A DNA stretch of 64,000 nucleotides from Leptospirales bacterium (GTDB lineage: Bacteria > Spirochaetota > Leptospiria > Leptospirales > Leptonemataceae). Positions 45,086 through 54,814 of the stretch are shown here, piece by piece. The stretch is taken from positions 1-64,000 of the forward strand of contig JAIBBN010000001.1 of assembly GCA_019694655.1 (NCBI GenBank). Reading direction: 5' to 3'. Within the stretch, counting starts at the first letter, position 1, and each line of letters opens with the position of its first letter. A program made the translations under genes and the position numbers. The notes under the pieces are model-generated. The model was not told the DNA's origin. It saw nothing but the letters and a program-made list of their open reading frames with translations, and did no database searches.

Positions 45086-46576
45086 ATGCGACAAAGCGCT
45101 TCCTATTTTTGCTCCCGCTGGCCGCTTGCTTTTGCCGCTGGCGCAGGCCTGGTCCTGCTCATGCCGTTAGCGTTTTCCTGCGCCCATGCGTCGCCGCAGG
45201 CACAGGCAGATTTCAGCTACCTGGAGGCGGAACTGAATCTGCCGACGGAGTCCCTGGCCGAAGAGCGAGCATGGAGCGGCGAGGTTTCAGATCTTACGTC
45301 TCCTTCGGCGTCCGCCGGTCAGACGGCCAATCCGCCAGCGGCGCAGGGATCAGCACAGTCTGGCGTTCAAGGTATTCGACTGGAAGCTTCACAAAGCATG
45401 CGCATCCTTGCGTCGGGCGCAGGTCGAGCGCCTTCCTTTGCACATCCCGATGATCCGGGCGCCTTGCTGGTGCGCGCTGAAAACGATCGTGGCGAGGTAT
45501 TTGCCCAGGCGGTGGTTCTGGATCCGCGCTGGTTGTGGTTGGAGCAGCCGCTTGAAAATGGCGACAGGAATGCGCCATCGTCGCGGACGCGCCTGGCTAC
45601 CGGCTACCGAACGCTGCGCTTTGCTCTGGACTGGCCCGGAACGCCGGAGCAGCTGGCGCGACACGCAACTACGCTTGTAATCTACGAGCATGGCCGCGAG
45701 GGATATGGCTGGCGCGCGATCCAGCGCATTCGTTTGCCTGCAACTCAAGCGCAGTCGCTGCAGCGTGGCCGGACCAACAATTTTTCAGCGCCGCTGAGCC
45801 GGGATTCAAGCGCGTCGACCGAATGGCTGCATCGCAGCGGCGCGCCGGATCAAAAGCTCGATGTCTTGCTTGTTGGCGAAGGCTACACGCGAGAAGAACA
45901 ACAGCGCTGGCATGCGGACGCCGAACAGCTGATGGAGCAACTGTTCCAGCAAAATCCATTCTGCATGTTTCGCGACTATTTTAATGTGCACCGAATGGAC
46001 CTGGTCAGCGCTGAGAGCGGCGCTGGTTGGGGCAGGCCCTGGACAAAGCAGAATTCGCTGGGCGCTTATTTGAACTGCCAGGGGTTGAGTCGACTTGCTT
46101 GCCTGGATTACCGGAGGGCCTGGGACACGATCCGCGCGCGCAGCCCGTACAATCAGCGTGACATTGTGATTGTATTGATCAATGACCAGCGCTTTGGCGG
46201 ATCAGGCGGGGCGATGGCCATCGCAACGCACAACTGGGCGACGCCCGGGGTCATCACCCATGAGCTGGGGCATACCTACGCCGGCCTGGCTGACGAATAC
46301 GAATATGGCAAGGAACACTGCACCCCGGAGCGCGAACCGCCGGCGGCCAACATTACCATGGAGAGCAGCCCTGCGAGAGTCAAATGGCGCGAGCTAAGCG
46401 GCGCAGGAGTGATTGAAGGCGCTAATTACTGCAAGCACGGATACTATCGCGCTTATTCAAACTCTATCATGCGTTCGCTCAACGCGCCATGGCGGGAACT
46501 ACACCTTCGCGCCTGGTACAGCCGCATGTCCGCTCGCGCCAGCGGCGAAATCAATGTCAGCTGTCCGAGCGATTGA
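45086..46576 (+). CDS. M64-type (IgA-peptidase-like) metallopeptidase, secreted
   Basis: 496 residues from the ATG at 45086; the open frame upstream has no coding character. The N-terminal hydrophobic segment ends near LAFSCAHA, so it is secreted and possibly a lipoprotein. Residues about 60-250 form a strand-rich N-domain. The catalytic part starts KLDVLLVGEGYTREEQQRW and contains CMFRDYFNVHRMDLVSAESG and the zinc motif HELGHTYAGLADEY (His392, Glu393, His396). M64 enzymes include an IgA-cleaving peptidase of Clostridium ramosum, but most members act on unknown targets. Confidence 0.87.
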   Translation: MRQSASYFCSRWPLAFAAGAGLVLLMPLAFSCAHASPQAQADFSYLEAELNLPTESLAEERAWSGEVSDLTSPSASAGQTANPPAAQGSAQSGVQGIRLEASQSMRILASGAGRAPSFAHPDDPGALLVRAENDRGEVFAQAVVLDPRWLWLEQPLENGDRNAPSSRTRLATGYRTLRFALDWPGTPEQLARHATTLVIYEHGREGYGWRAIQRIRLPATQAQSLQRGRTNNFSAPLSRDSSASTEWLHRSGAPDQKLDVLLVGEGYTREEQQRWHADAEQLMEQLFQQNPFCMFRDYFNVHRMDLVSAESGAGWGRPWTKQNSLGAYLNCQGLSRLACLDYRRAWDTIRARSPYNQRDIVIVLINDQRFGGSGGAMAIATHNWATPGVITHELGHTYAGLADEYEYGKEHCTPEREPPAANITMESSPARVKWRELSGAGVIEGANYCKHGYYRAYSNSIMRSLNAPWRELHLRAWYSRMSARASGEINVSCPSD

Positions 46577-46632
46577 GCCGCAACTGAGTCGATGTATGCC
46601 GGGCCAGAAGCGACGCCACCGCGCAGCCCGAA

Positions 46633-48276
46633 TCAGTGAAACTCGCGCTGTACATCGCTGTAAGCGCTGGCCTTGTAACGACGCATCAAATAGCTGAGCG
46701 ACTCGGCCAGGCGAGCCCGCGTATCTTCGGGCATTACCACGCTGGAAATCGAGCCCAGCGATAGCGCTTCCTTGGGATTCATCAACTCTCGCTCATAACG
46801 TTGGTTAAGGGATGCCAGCGTCTGATCGAGCGCCTTCTGCGCTTCGGCCTGCGGCGTTCCAGCCTTCAAGGCCTCCCGAAATTTAGCGCGCGCTGCCTGC
46901 ATTTCTTCCTTATATACGTATTCCTTGCCTGCCGGTCCCATCACAGCGACGCGCGCCGTCGGATAGGCAAATACCAGATCGGCGCCTATGAAATGACTGT
47001 TCCAGACGGCGTAGGCGCCGCCAAAGGCGTTGCGCACGATCAGCAAGATGCGCGGCGTGCGCAGATCAATGATCGAATCGAGCAACGCGCGTCCGGCCTG
47101 GACAATGCCATTCGATTCCTGTTCGCGTCCGGGCAGGAAGCCTGTCGTATCCTCCAGGAAAATGACCGGGATATTGTAGAGGTTGCAAAAGCGGACAAAG
47201 CGCGATCCTTTGTAGGCGGACATGATGTCGATCTGACCGGAGGCTTCCGCCGAGTTGTTAGCCATGAATCCGACCACATGGCCATTCAAGCGCCCAAAAG
47301 CGCAGATCAGATTTCGCGCTCGTTGCGGCTGAATTTCAAAGAAAGCGCCATGATCGCATATTTGCTGAATGATCAGCGTCATGTCGAAGGGCGTATTGAA
47401 GCCGCTGGGGCTGGTAAAGGTACGGCGCAGCAATATTTCGATTTCGTAGGTCTTGCGATCGATCGGGTCGCTGGTGGCATGGAAGGGCGCCAGGCTGTGA
47501 TTGTTGTCCGGCAGGTAGCTCATCAAGCGCAACGACTTGCGTAACGCGCCAAGTTCATCCGGAGCGACGATATCGACGACGCCGCTCTTGCCGTGGACCA
47601 TTGGTCCGCCCAGCTCGTCTGGCGTGATGTTCTCGCCAAGCACCTCTTTCACCACGGTAGGACCGGTCAGGCCAAAGAACGTTTCATTGGGCTGAATCAT
47701 GAAAGAGCCCTGGCGCGGTAGATAGGCGCCGCCGCCGGCATTGAAGCCAAACATCAGCATGATGCTTGGAACCTTTCCGGAGATCTTGCGCAGCGCATAG
47801 AATGCTTCGGAGTAGCCGTCCAATCCGCCAACCCCGGCGGGGACGTAGGCGCCGGCGGAATCATTCATGCCAATCAGCGGAATACCGTGCTCGCCGGCCA
47901 TGTGGATCAGGCGCGCCAATTTTGCGCCATTGGTGGCGTCCATCGATCCTGCGCGCTGCGTAAAATCGTGGCCATAGACGGCAACGTCGCGACCCTTTAT
48001 GTTGAGAATTCCGGTAACAATGCTGGCGCCGTCCAGCTGCCGACCCCAGTTCTGGAAAAAAACATTGGGCGCCTGCTCAGTGAGGACCTTGATCCTTTCC
48101 CAGACGGTCATCCGCTTTTTGGCGTGTTGGACAGTAACGCGCGCCTTACCGCCGCCCCGCAAGGGCCGGGCAATCAAGTCGTGGCCCATGGCCAGAGACT
48201 CCTCGTAGGCGTTGGCCGGCGCTGCGGCTGCGGCCGACGGCGATTGGAAGGGGTTATCCAGCGTCACTTTGTTCAT
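46633..48276 (-). CDS. Acyl-CoA carboxylase carboxyltransferase (beta) subunit
   Basis: 547 residues, normal for PccB/MccB-type subunits. It has the two crotonase-fold halves. [19 protein letters not shown] and [14 protein letters not shown] mark the acyl-CoA site, and [20 protein letters not shown] with [11 protein letters not shown] the biotin site. It transfers CO2 from carboxybiotin to propionyl- or another acyl-CoA. No biotin carboxylase or carrier gene is adjacent. A 20-bp perfect palindrome lies 15-34 bp upstream of the ATG and may be an operator. Confidence 0.9.
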   Translation of the reverse strand: MNKVTLDNPFQSPSAAAAAPANAYEESLAMGHDLIARPLRGGGKARVTVQHAKKRMTVWERIKVLTEQAPNVFFQNWGRQLDGASIVTGILNIKGRDVAVYGHDFTQRAGSMDATNGAKLARLIHMAGEHGIPLIGMNDSAGAYVPAGVGGLDGYSEAFYALRKISGKVPSIMLMFGFNAGGGAYLPRQGSFMIQPNETFFGLTGPTVVKEVLGENITPDELGGPMVHGKSGVVDIVAPDELGALRKSLRLMSYLPDNNHSLAPFHATSDPIDRKTYEIEILLRRTFTSPSGFNTPFDMTLIIQQICDHGAFFEIQPQRARNLICAFGRLNGHVVGFMANNSAEASGQIDIMSAYKGSRFVRFCNLYNIPVIFLEDTTGFLPGREQESNGIVQAGRALLDSIIDLRTPRILLIVRNAFGGAYAVWNSHFIGADLVFAYPTARVAVMGPAGKEYVYKEEMQAARAKFREALKAGTPQAEAQKALDQTLASLNQRYERELMNPKEALSLGSISSVVMPEDTRARLAESLSYLMRRYKASAYSDVQREFH

Positions 48277-48290
48277 AAATATCCGACGAG

Positions 48291-48310
48291 CGCCAGTGCG
48301 CGCACTGGCG
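48291..48310. promoter_or_regulatory. 20-bp perfect palindrome upstream of the carboxylase gene
   Basis: CGCCAGTGCG (48291-48300) is followed directly by CGCACTGGCG (48301-48310), a perfect dyad without spacer. It lies 15-34 bp before the carboxyltransferase ATG. That size and place fit a homodimeric repressor site of TetR or GntR type. Confidence 0.6.
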
Positions 48311-48333
48311 GCAAGTCTCCATGTCTTGCAGGG

Positions 48334-48374
48334 AGCGAAATCGATTTTTCGCTTAATACCAGAGCGAAAGCTCT
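48334..48374 (+). promoter_or_regulatory. Two hairpins upstream of the repeat-protein gene
   Basis: AGCGAAA (48334-48340) pairs with TTTCGCT (48347-48353). AGAGC (48361-48365) and GCTCT (48370-48374) flank a GAAA tetraloop. They lie in the region before the 48450 start and could shape its mRNA leader or be binding sites. Confidence 0.35.
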
Positions 48375-48449
48375 AGAAAACGCAGGGCCAGTCCGGCGTC
48401 TGAAATTGCATTGCGTCTTGTGGCCGCAATCGTCAGCTCGTTACCATTG

Positions 48450-50024
48450 ATGGGCGCCGACTGCCAGACCTCTCGACTTTTCCGCCCTGGCCTGTACGGT
48501 CGTCTGGCCCTGGCAATCGTACTGGGAATTGTAGCGCTGGCGCCACAAGCGCTGCTGGCCCGCTTGCCCACGCGCGTCGAAGGTCGGGCGCCGCGCGAAT
48601 ACTGGCAGTTCCTGTTCTTCTATGAATCTACCAGGGCGCCCGGTCAGATCGAGCGCATCTGGCATCCCTTCTACGGCGTCTACGAAAATCAGGAGAAAGC
48701 CTACTCCTATCGGCGTGCGCTCTATCCAATCTTCTATTCGCATGGCACCAATCACTGGAACCACTGGACGATGCTCTACTTCTTCAGCGGCGATGACGTA
48801 TATCGTGAAGAAGCTGACGAGGGCGACAGCGATTGGCTGCTGAGTCCCTTCTTCCAGATGGGCGGCGGCGCCGGCGAAGACTACTGGAGCGTATTCCCTT
48901 TCTACGGGCGGCTGCGCAACAAGCTCGGCTACTCTGAAATCAACTATGTTCTTTTCCCGCTGTATGCCAGCTGGTCCTATCGCGACTACCACGCACGCGG
49001 CATTCTCTGGCCGCTGACCATGTGGGGCGGCGGCGATGATCGCGACGACTTACGTATCTTTCCATTCTACTCGCAAAAAATACACCGCGGCAAGTACGAT
49101 CGCCGCACCTTGCTGTGGCCCTTTTTTCAATGGGGCGATGAAGCGCTCGACAAGGTCGAACCGCGGCACTACTTCTTCAGCTTCCCGCTGGTCGGCCGCA
49201 AGTGGTCCGATCAGGGTCAGTTGAACGCCTGGACCTTTTTGTGGCTGCCTTTTCTGGGCGGCTTTGTCGCCTGGGGCGAGGACAAAAAGACAAACTCATT
49301 CAGCTTCAATGCATTGTGGTTCATCTATCAATACCAGCGCAGCGACGATCCGCACCTGAGCAAGCATGTGATCTTCCCTTTTTACGGCTACTACCGCTTT
49401 GGCAACACGGATGATGATGCAGAAACCTACTACAATGAGGCGCTCTTTATCACGCCGTTGTTCGCGGCGCTACACGCCAGCTCCGCCGTCGTAGATTCTG
49501 AGTATACCTATCTGTTTCCCTTTTACACCAATAACACGCGCCATTTCCGCAAAGAACGGGAGAGCGATTGGCACCTGAAAATCTGGCCCCTCTTCCAGAT
49601 TACAGAGACCAGCGGCGGGCGCAGCGAATTTCGATCGCTGGTACTCTGGCCCTTCCGCGCCGACCAATTTGAACGGGACTGGGGCGTCTTCTACGCGCTG
49701 ACGGAATGGAGTCGCTATGAAAACGGCGACCGCTATTTTTCGCTCTTGTTTCGGCTCTATTCTCGCTACTGGAATGAGAATGAAGAGCATCATTTTTTCA
49801 TTGGCTTTGAATGGCACAATACGCCGGCCTACTGGAACTTTTGTTTCCTGGGCGGTCTGTTTGGCTTGCGTCGCGATTTTCCAGCAGGCGGCGATCCCTA
49901 CTTTACGATGCAACTCTTCTGGATCGATTTGCCGCTTGGCGGTCCGCCGCCGGCAACTACAGAAACGCTGTTGCGGCCGCTGGGCGCGCCTGCGGAGTTG
50001 CGTCTGGCCATTGGCGATCTATGA
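48450..50024 (+). CDS. Aromatic [W/F]PF-repeat protein preceding the lipid-transport genes
   Basis: 524 residues from the ATG at 48450; in-frame TTG/GTG codons exist up to 39 bp upstream. A signal-like hydrophobic segment ([18 protein letters not shown]) leads into about 14 repeats spaced 20-40 residues. Each is centred on an aromatic-Pro-aromatic unit: HPFYG, YPIFY, SPFFQ, FPFYG, FPLYA, FPFYS, WPFFQ, FPFYG, FPFYT, WPLFQ, WPFRA. Many Tyr/Trp alternate with charged turns, suggesting a large beta structure. No named family is recognised. Its stop overlaps the MlaE start (ATGA), so it is translated together with the lipid transporter. Confidence 0.72.
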   Translation: MGADCQTSRLFRPGLYGRLALAIVLGIVALAPQALLARLPTRVEGRAPREYWQFLFFYESTRAPGQIERIWHPFYGVYENQEKAYSYRRALYPIFYSHGTNHWNHWTMLYFFSGDDVYREEADEGDSDWLLSPFFQMGGGAGEDYWSVFPFYGRLRNKLGYSEINYVLFPLYASWSYRDYHARGILWPLTMWGGGDDRDDLRIFPFYSQKIHRGKYDRRTLLWPFFQWGDEALDKVEPRHYFFSFPLVGRKWSDQGQLNAWTFLWLPFLGGFVAWGEDKKTNSFSFNALWFIYQYQRSDDPHLSKHVIFPFYGYYRFGNTDDDAETYYNEALFITPLFAALHASSAVVDSEYTYLFPFYTNNTRHFRKERESDWHLKIWPLFQITETSGGRSEFRSLVLWPFRADQFERDWGVFYALTEWSRYENGDRYFSLLFRLYSRYWNENEEHHFFIGFEWHNTPAYWNFCFLGGLFGLRRDFPAGGDPYFTMQLFWIDLPLGGPPPATTETLLRPLGAPAELRLAIGDL

Positions 50025-50803
50025 ACTATTTGCGCTCCAAACTGGAACAAGCAATGCAGCCCATCCGCGGCGCCGGGGATGCGCTGATTTTGCTGGGGCG
50101 GGCGGCGCTGGCGGCGCCACACCTGTGGTTCAAGCGACACGAGACCCTGCGCCAGATGTATGTTGCCGGGGTGAAGTCGCTCTTTGTAGTCAGTATCGTT
50201 GCCGCGTTTTCGGGGATGATCATCAGCCTGCAAGCCGGCCTGGCCTTGCGCGATTTCGGCCAGCAGGACCTGATCGGCCAGGGAATTGTCATCACGCTGA
50301 CCCGCGAATTCAGTCCCTTCATGACGGCTCTGATTCTGGCGGCGGCAGTGGGCTCCTCCATTGCGGCTGAGATTGGAACAATGACGGTCTCCGAGGAAAT
50401 TGACGCGCTGGAAGTGATGTCCATTGACCCTGTGCGCTACCTGATTTTGCCGCGCATCTACGGCTTTACCATAATGGTGCCGGTGCTCTCCGCTTATGCA
50501 ACGCTGGTGGGCGTGCTGGGCGGCGGTTTGGTCGCCAATACCCAGCTCAATGTCGAATATGTAACCTATTTCAATATCGTAACGGATGTGCTCAAGAGTA
50601 AGACGGGACTCAAGGATATCTGGGTTGGAGAATTGAAGGCGTTGATCTTCGGCATTACCGTTTCTACAATTTCCTGCTACCATGGCCTGGCGGCGCGCGG
50701 CGGCGCTATTGGCGTGGGCATTGCGGTACGCAAATCGGTAGTGCAGTCCTTTTTGTTTGTACTGGTGCTTGGTTATTTTGTGACAACCCTCTTCTACCGG
50801 TGA
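50021..50803 (+). CDS. mlaE: MlaE-type ABC permease
   Basis: 260 residues from the ATG at 50021, overlapping the previous stop by 4 nt. The MlaE family is clear: about five membrane helices, [34 protein letters not shown] and [13 protein letters not shown]. Together with the MlaF ATPase it forms the inner-membrane engine that moves phospholipids or related lipids between the inner membrane and MCE proteins. The next gene starts 6 bp downstream. Confidence 0.92.
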   Translation: MNYLRSKLEQAMQPIRGAGDALILLGRAALAAPHLWFKRHETLRQMYVAGVKSLFVVSIVAAFSGMIISLQAGLALRDFGQQDLIGQGIVITLTREFSPFMTALILAAAVGSSIAAEIGTMTVSEEIDALEVMSIDPVRYLILPRIYGFTIMVPVLSAYATLVGVLGGGLVANTQLNVEYVTYFNIVTDVLKSKTGLKDIWVGELKALIFGITVSTISCYHGLAARGGAIGVGIAVRKSVVQSFLFVLVLGYFVTTLFYR

Positions 50804-50809
50804 CAATTG

Positions 50810-51646
50810 ATGCGAACGCGCATAGAAAAGTTTCGCAGGCAATATGGCTCGCTGCTGGTCGGACTGGCCTTTTACAGTTTCATGGCGGTGATGGGCTTTC
50901 TCACCATCATTGCTTCGGAAATTGGATTGGAGAATCGAGCAACGCGCATACCAGTTCGTCTGTTGAGCGCCGAAGGGATTCGTAGCGGCACGCCGGTATA
51001 TGTAAACGGCGTGGAGGCTGGCAGCGTTCATTCTCTGTACTACGTAACGCTTGGTCCGCGCGGCGAGTTGCGTCCGTGGCGCGAAGCAGGACCCTCGCAC
51101 GGGCAGACGGTCATCGCCATCCTCACATTCAAAGAGCGCCCCACAATCTATCCCAACTACCGTCTCATTTCTCGCTACCTGTCAATTCTGGGCGCCAAAG
51201 TAATCGAACTGAATCCTGGGACAGCTTTTGACGACGGCGCCCCCCGTCATCTGGCGTTGGACTATCTCGAACTGAGCCTCACGGATGTCGCCGCTTACCG
51301 CGCCAGCGGAAAGCTCCCTGAGGACAATCGTCCGATGGTCTCGGCCACGAACTACGATGATCCGATCTATCTGGTGGCGGAGGTGTTGCGTGAAAACCGC
51401 AATGACGTGCTGGCAATTACCACCAGCCTTCGCGAAATTACCGAAAAGCTCAACTACGGCGAACACAACATCGCACTTCTGGTCAATGACGCCCGCCTCG
51501 CGGACGGGACCAATCGCTTCCTGACGGATGTAAATTCGTTGGTTGGCGATGCGCAGGCTGGCGTTGAGGATTTGCGCGAGTCGCGCGCCTACATCGATTT
51601 TCTCAGCGTTCTGGTCACAGTAGCCGGGGCTTTTGTGGGCGGCTAA
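50810..51646 (+). CDS. MCE-domain protein 1 (MlaD type)
   Basis: 278 residues from the ATG at 50810; a TTG precedes it. One N-terminal membrane helix (YGSLLVGLAFYSFMAVMGFL) anchors it. The MCE domain (about 45-150) has VRLLSAEGIRSGTPVYVNGV and YLSILGAKVIELNPG. The C-terminal part is helical and ends in a hydrophobic FLSVLVTVAGAFVGG. MCE proteins form hexameric lipid tunnels in the periplasm. It lies between the permease and ATPase genes, whereas a second MCE gene follows the ATPase gene. Confidence 0.88.
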   Translation: MRTRIEKFRRQYGSLLVGLAFYSFMAVMGFLTIIASEIGLENRATRIPVRLLSAEGIRSGTPVYVNGVEAGSVHSLYYVTLGPRGELRPWREAGPSHGQTVIAILTFKERPTIYPNYRLISRYLSILGAKVIELNPGTAFDDGAPRHLALDYLELSLTDVAAYRASGKLPEDNRPMVSATNYDDPIYLVAEVLRENRNDVLAITTSLREITEKLNYGEHNIALLVNDARLADGTNRFLTDVNSLVGDAQAGVEDLRESRAYIDFLSVLVTVAGAFVGG

Positions 51647-51647
51647 G

Positions 51648-52457
51648 ATGTCAAAAGCCGAAGAAACGATCATTCGAATGCGCGGCGTCAAGAAACGCTT
51701 TGGAGCGCGTGAGATCTTGCGCGGCGTGGACATTGACGTTCGACGCGGCGAGGTCATGGTCTTGCTGGGCGGTTCTGGCACCGGCAAGTCGGTCAGTATC
51801 CGGCACATCGTAGGTTTGCTGGATCCCGACGAAGGCGAAGTGCATGTGTTCAATCAGCAAATGAGCTACAGTCGCAACGATGTGAAGGCTGAATTGCGCG
51901 CACATATGGGCTTATTGTTTCAAAGCGGAGCCTTGATCAACTGGCTCACTGTTTACGAAAATGTCGCACTGCCTTTGCGCGAATTGCATCGGGCGCCGGA
52001 TCATCAAGTGGATGCCGTCGTTACCGAGAAGTTGCGTTGGCTCGGGCTCTTGCCGGCGCGCGACTTGTTGCCTGGCAGCATTTCGGGCGGTATGAAGAAG
52101 CGCGTTGGTCTGGCGCGCGCCTTGACTACCAATCCGGATATTCTGTTGTATGACGAGCCAACCTCCGGTCTGGACCCGGTGATGAGCCAGGTCATCAACG
52201 AACTGGTTCGACGCTTGCAAAAGGAGCTGGGCGTCACCCAGGTCGTCGTAACCCACGACATGAATTCAGCCTACTACATTGCCGATCGCATCACCTTCTT
52301 GTACCAGGGAAAAGTAGAGTTTGTGGGTACGCCCGACGAGGTGCGCAATACCTCCAATGCTATTTTGCAGCAGTTCATCAATGGCCGCACGCAGGGACCG
52401 ATGGTTATCGACGCCGAGGACCCGACTACGCGCAAGGCTCGCAACAATGGCGACTGA
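51648..52457 (+). CDS. mlaF: MlaF-type ABC ATPase
   Basis: 269 residues from the ATG at 51648, one base after the MCE stop. Walker A is GGSGTGKS, followed by the Q-loop in LLFQSGALINWLTV. The signature is SGGMKKRVGLARAL, Walker B is ILLYDEPTSGLDP and the H-loop is VTHDMNSA. The SGALFDSLTV-like Q-loop region and the SGGM signature are typical of MlaF rather than other ABC ATPases. It drives MlaE. Confidence 0.93.
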   Translation: MSKAEETIIRMRGVKKRFGAREILRGVDIDVRRGEVMVLLGGSGTGKSVSIRHIVGLLDPDEGEVHVFNQQMSYSRNDVKAELRAHMGLLFQSGALINWLTVYENVALPLRELHRAPDHQVDAVVTEKLRWLGLLPARDLLPGSISGGMKKRVGLARALTTNPDILLYDEPTSGLDPVMSQVINELVRRLQKELGVTQVVVTHDMNSAYYIADRITFLYQGKVEFVGTPDEVRNTSNAILQQFINGRTQGPMVIDAEDPTTRKARNNGD

Positions 52458-52511
52458 AAAAGGAATTGAAAGACGTTCGGCGGACGCCGAAGGATGCTGG
52501 GGGCTCGGCTC

Positions 52512-53321
52512 ATGAAGTGGCTGCAGAATCTATTGGTCGGGTTACTCTTTTTCGGCGCTTTGATGATGGTCGGTTTTTTCACCATCGTTTCGCAAAGCGG
52601 ACCCTTTGCTGCGCGCGGTCGCCAGTACGTTCTGTTTTTTGACAATGCCGAAGGCGTAAAAACTGGTTCGCGAGTGACCGTGCTTGGCGTTCCATCCGGA
52701 TTGGTGGATTCTGTCGATCTGGTGGCCGTGGATCAGGCCAATCATCCCGTAGCTTCTGATTCCGCAGAGCGCGTCGGCCAGCGCGTCGCAATCACCATCG
52801 AGTTACAGAAAGAAGTGGTGTTCTATCAAAATTTCCGGGTCGCAATCAAGAACGAATCGCTCATTGCCGGCAAGGTGATCTCCATCGACCCCGGATCGGC
52901 GCGCGCCAACGAGCGCGGCGAGTCGGCGGAATTGGTTGAGGTCTTCTCCGCATCGCCAGGCGAGCTCAGCGAAAATGATCAAACAGCGTTGGAGCGCTAT
53001 CTGGCGGCTGGCGAAGGCGGCCGCGTTCGCCTGGAAGGCGTGGCTTCTGGCGATCCCGTGGCCGGCATTGCCGAGCTGATCAGCGAAAACCGCCAGAATG
53101 TACGCGAGACCATCGAGAACATTCGGGATATCACCCAGAAGATCAATACCGGCCAGGGCACATTGGGCTTGCTGGTAAACGATGATGAATTGCATCGCAA
53201 TGCAAATACGCTGGTTACCGACGCGCAAACGGTGGTGAAGGACCTGCGCGAGAGCCTCGAAGATACGCGCGAGCAGGCGCCGGTAACCAGTTTTGTGCGC
53301 GCCGCGTTGACCGCCTGGTAA
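52512..53321 (+). CDS. MCE-domain protein 2 (MlaD type)
   Basis: 269 residues from the ATG at 52512; an ATG 18 bp upstream is also possible. N-terminal membrane helix LLVGLLFFGALMMVGFF. The MCE domain has YVLFFDNAEGVKTGSRVTVL and FRVAIKNESLIAGKVISIDP. The helical C-terminus (RETIENIRDITQKINTGQGT, DLRESLEDTREQAP) resembles that of the first MCE protein, so they are paralogues and may form mixed or stacked rings. The MBOAT gene starts 6 bp downstream. Confidence 0.88.
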   Translation: MKWLQNLLVGLLFFGALMMVGFFTIVSQSGPFAARGRQYVLFFDNAEGVKTGSRVTVLGVPSGLVDSVDLVAVDQANHPVASDSAERVGQRVAITIELQKEVVFYQNFRVAIKNESLIAGKVISIDPGSARANERGESAELVEVFSASPGELSENDQTALERYLAAGEGGRVRLEGVASGDPVAGIAELISENRQNVRETIENIRDITQKINTGQGTLGLLVNDDELHRNANTLVTDAQTVVKDLRESLEDTREQAPVTSFVRAALTAW

Positions 53322-53327
53322 GGCTTC

Positions 53328-54794
53328 ATGCTCTTTAACAGTATCCTGTATTTTGTCTTTTTGCTGATTGTTTTGCTATGCTACTGGGCCCTGCCGCATC
53401 GCGCGCGCAAGTGGGCGCTGCTGCTCGCTTCCATTCTGTTCTATTTGAGCTGGGATTGGAAATTTCTGCTGCATTTCGCCTTTGTACTGGCTCTCAATTA
53501 TCCGTTCTTTGTTCAGATTTACGAGAAGCGCAGCAAGGCCTGGCTGACACTCGCGCTCTTGCTGAACTTTCTCAATCTCAGCTTCTTCAAGTACTTCTAC
53601 TTTGCGGCCGAGACCACGGGTCGTCTCTTGCATGATCCCTCGGTCCTTGCCATTGGATTGCATAAGAACAGCGCCTTCCCGGAAATCATTCTGCCGCTGG
53701 CCATCTCCTTCTATACCTTTCAGCTCGCCGCCATGCATATTGACGCCTACCGCGGCGAGCTGCCAGAGCGTCCGAGCTTTGTTAACTTTTCGCTCTTTAT
53801 CATTTTCTTTCCGCAGTTGATCGCCGGGCCTATCGTGCGGCACAATGAACTTCTGCCGCACCTCGACGCTCCCAAAGACCCGGATAAGATTGATGTTTCA
53901 CGAGGCCTGGCGCTGATCGCCGTGGGCATCATCAAAAAGGCGATCATAGCCGACTACCTGGCAGCGCCAGTGGCGGCCATCACAACGCAGCCGCTGCAGT
54001 ACGACGCAGTTTCTGTTTTCACGGCCTGCCTCTTTTTTGGCGTTCAGGTCTATTGCGATTTCTCTGGCTACACTGACCTGGCGCGCGGTTCTGGCTTGCT
54101 GCTGGGCTTTGATTTTCCAGTCAATTTTCGCGGCCCGTTCTTTGCGCTATCCTTTCAGGACTACTGGCGGCGCTGGCATATTACGTTGACCAACTGGCTG
54201 CGCGACTACCTCTACATTTCGCTTGGCGGAAGTCGGGTATCAGAGTGGCGCACCTACTTCAACCTCTCTGCCACCTTCTTGCTGGGCGGATTGTGGCACG
54301 GCGCAGGCTGGGGCTTTGCCCTCTGGGGGGGCTTTCATGGCGTAGCGTTAGCCGTGGAACGGGCGCTCTACCGCAGCGGGAAGCTTGGACAACCGGCGCA
54401 GTGGTCGCTCTATCCTGGCGAAACCAATCCCGCTTTTGCGGTACGCACGGCTTACAATGTTGTAAAATGTTTTCTTTTGTTTTCCGGCATGTGCCTGGTG
54501 GGCGTCTTCTTCAATGCTGGCGTCGATCCGGATCGCGGCGTCGATATGCTGCGCGCTATTTTTCTCGCTCCAGGCGCCAAACGCTTTGCCTTTCATAGCG
54601 GCCACCTGGCGACAATCGCCTTGTATCTGGGCCTGCACTTTGTCGAATTCAACGACTATTTTCCGGGCAGCGCTCGCTATGCAAAATTCAGCCAGATACG
54701 TCTCTGGTGGACGGCGCCGGCGGCAATCCTTTTGCTGTTTTACTGCAGCTGGAAGGTTGGCGGCGATATTCCCTTCGTGTATTTCGTATTCTAA
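53328..54794 (+). CDS. MBOAT-family membrane O-acyltransferase (AlgI/DltB type)
   Basis: 488 residues and about eleven membrane segments. Family signatures are FPQLIAGPIVRHNELLPHL, CDFSGYTDLARGSGLLLGF (19 residues), FQDYWRRWHITLTNWLRDY and the catalytic His in LLGGLWHGAGWGF. It transfers acyl groups, usually acetyl, to an extracytoplasmic polymer. It follows the Mla-type operon by 6 bp, so lipid-related cotranscription is likely. The partner is the DUF1574-like gene 20 bp downstream. Confidence 0.92.
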   Translation: MLFNSILYFVFLLIVLLCYWALPHRARKWALLLASILFYLSWDWKFLLHFAFVLALNYPFFVQIYEKRSKAWLTLALLLNFLNLSFFKYFYFAAETTGRLLHDPSVLAIGLHKNSAFPEIILPLAISFYTFQLAAMHIDAYRGELPERPSFVNFSLFIIFFPQLIAGPIVRHNELLPHLDAPKDPDKIDVSRGLALIAVGIIKKAIIADYLAAPVAAITTQPLQYDAVSVFTACLFFGVQVYCDFSGYTDLARGSGLLLGFDFPVNFRGPFFALSFQDYWRRWHITLTNWLRDYLYISLGGSRVSEWRTYFNLSATFLLGGLWHGAGWGFALWGGFHGVALAVERALYRSGKLGQPAQWSLYPGETNPAFAVRTAYNVVKCFLLFSGMCLVGVFFNAGVDPDRGVDMLRAIFLAPGAKRFAFHSGHLATIALYLGLHFVEFNDYFPGSARYAKFSQIRLWWTAPAAILLLFYCSWKVGGDIPFVYFVF

Positions 54795-54814
54795 TCCGGA
54801 GGCGATGTCGCGCT

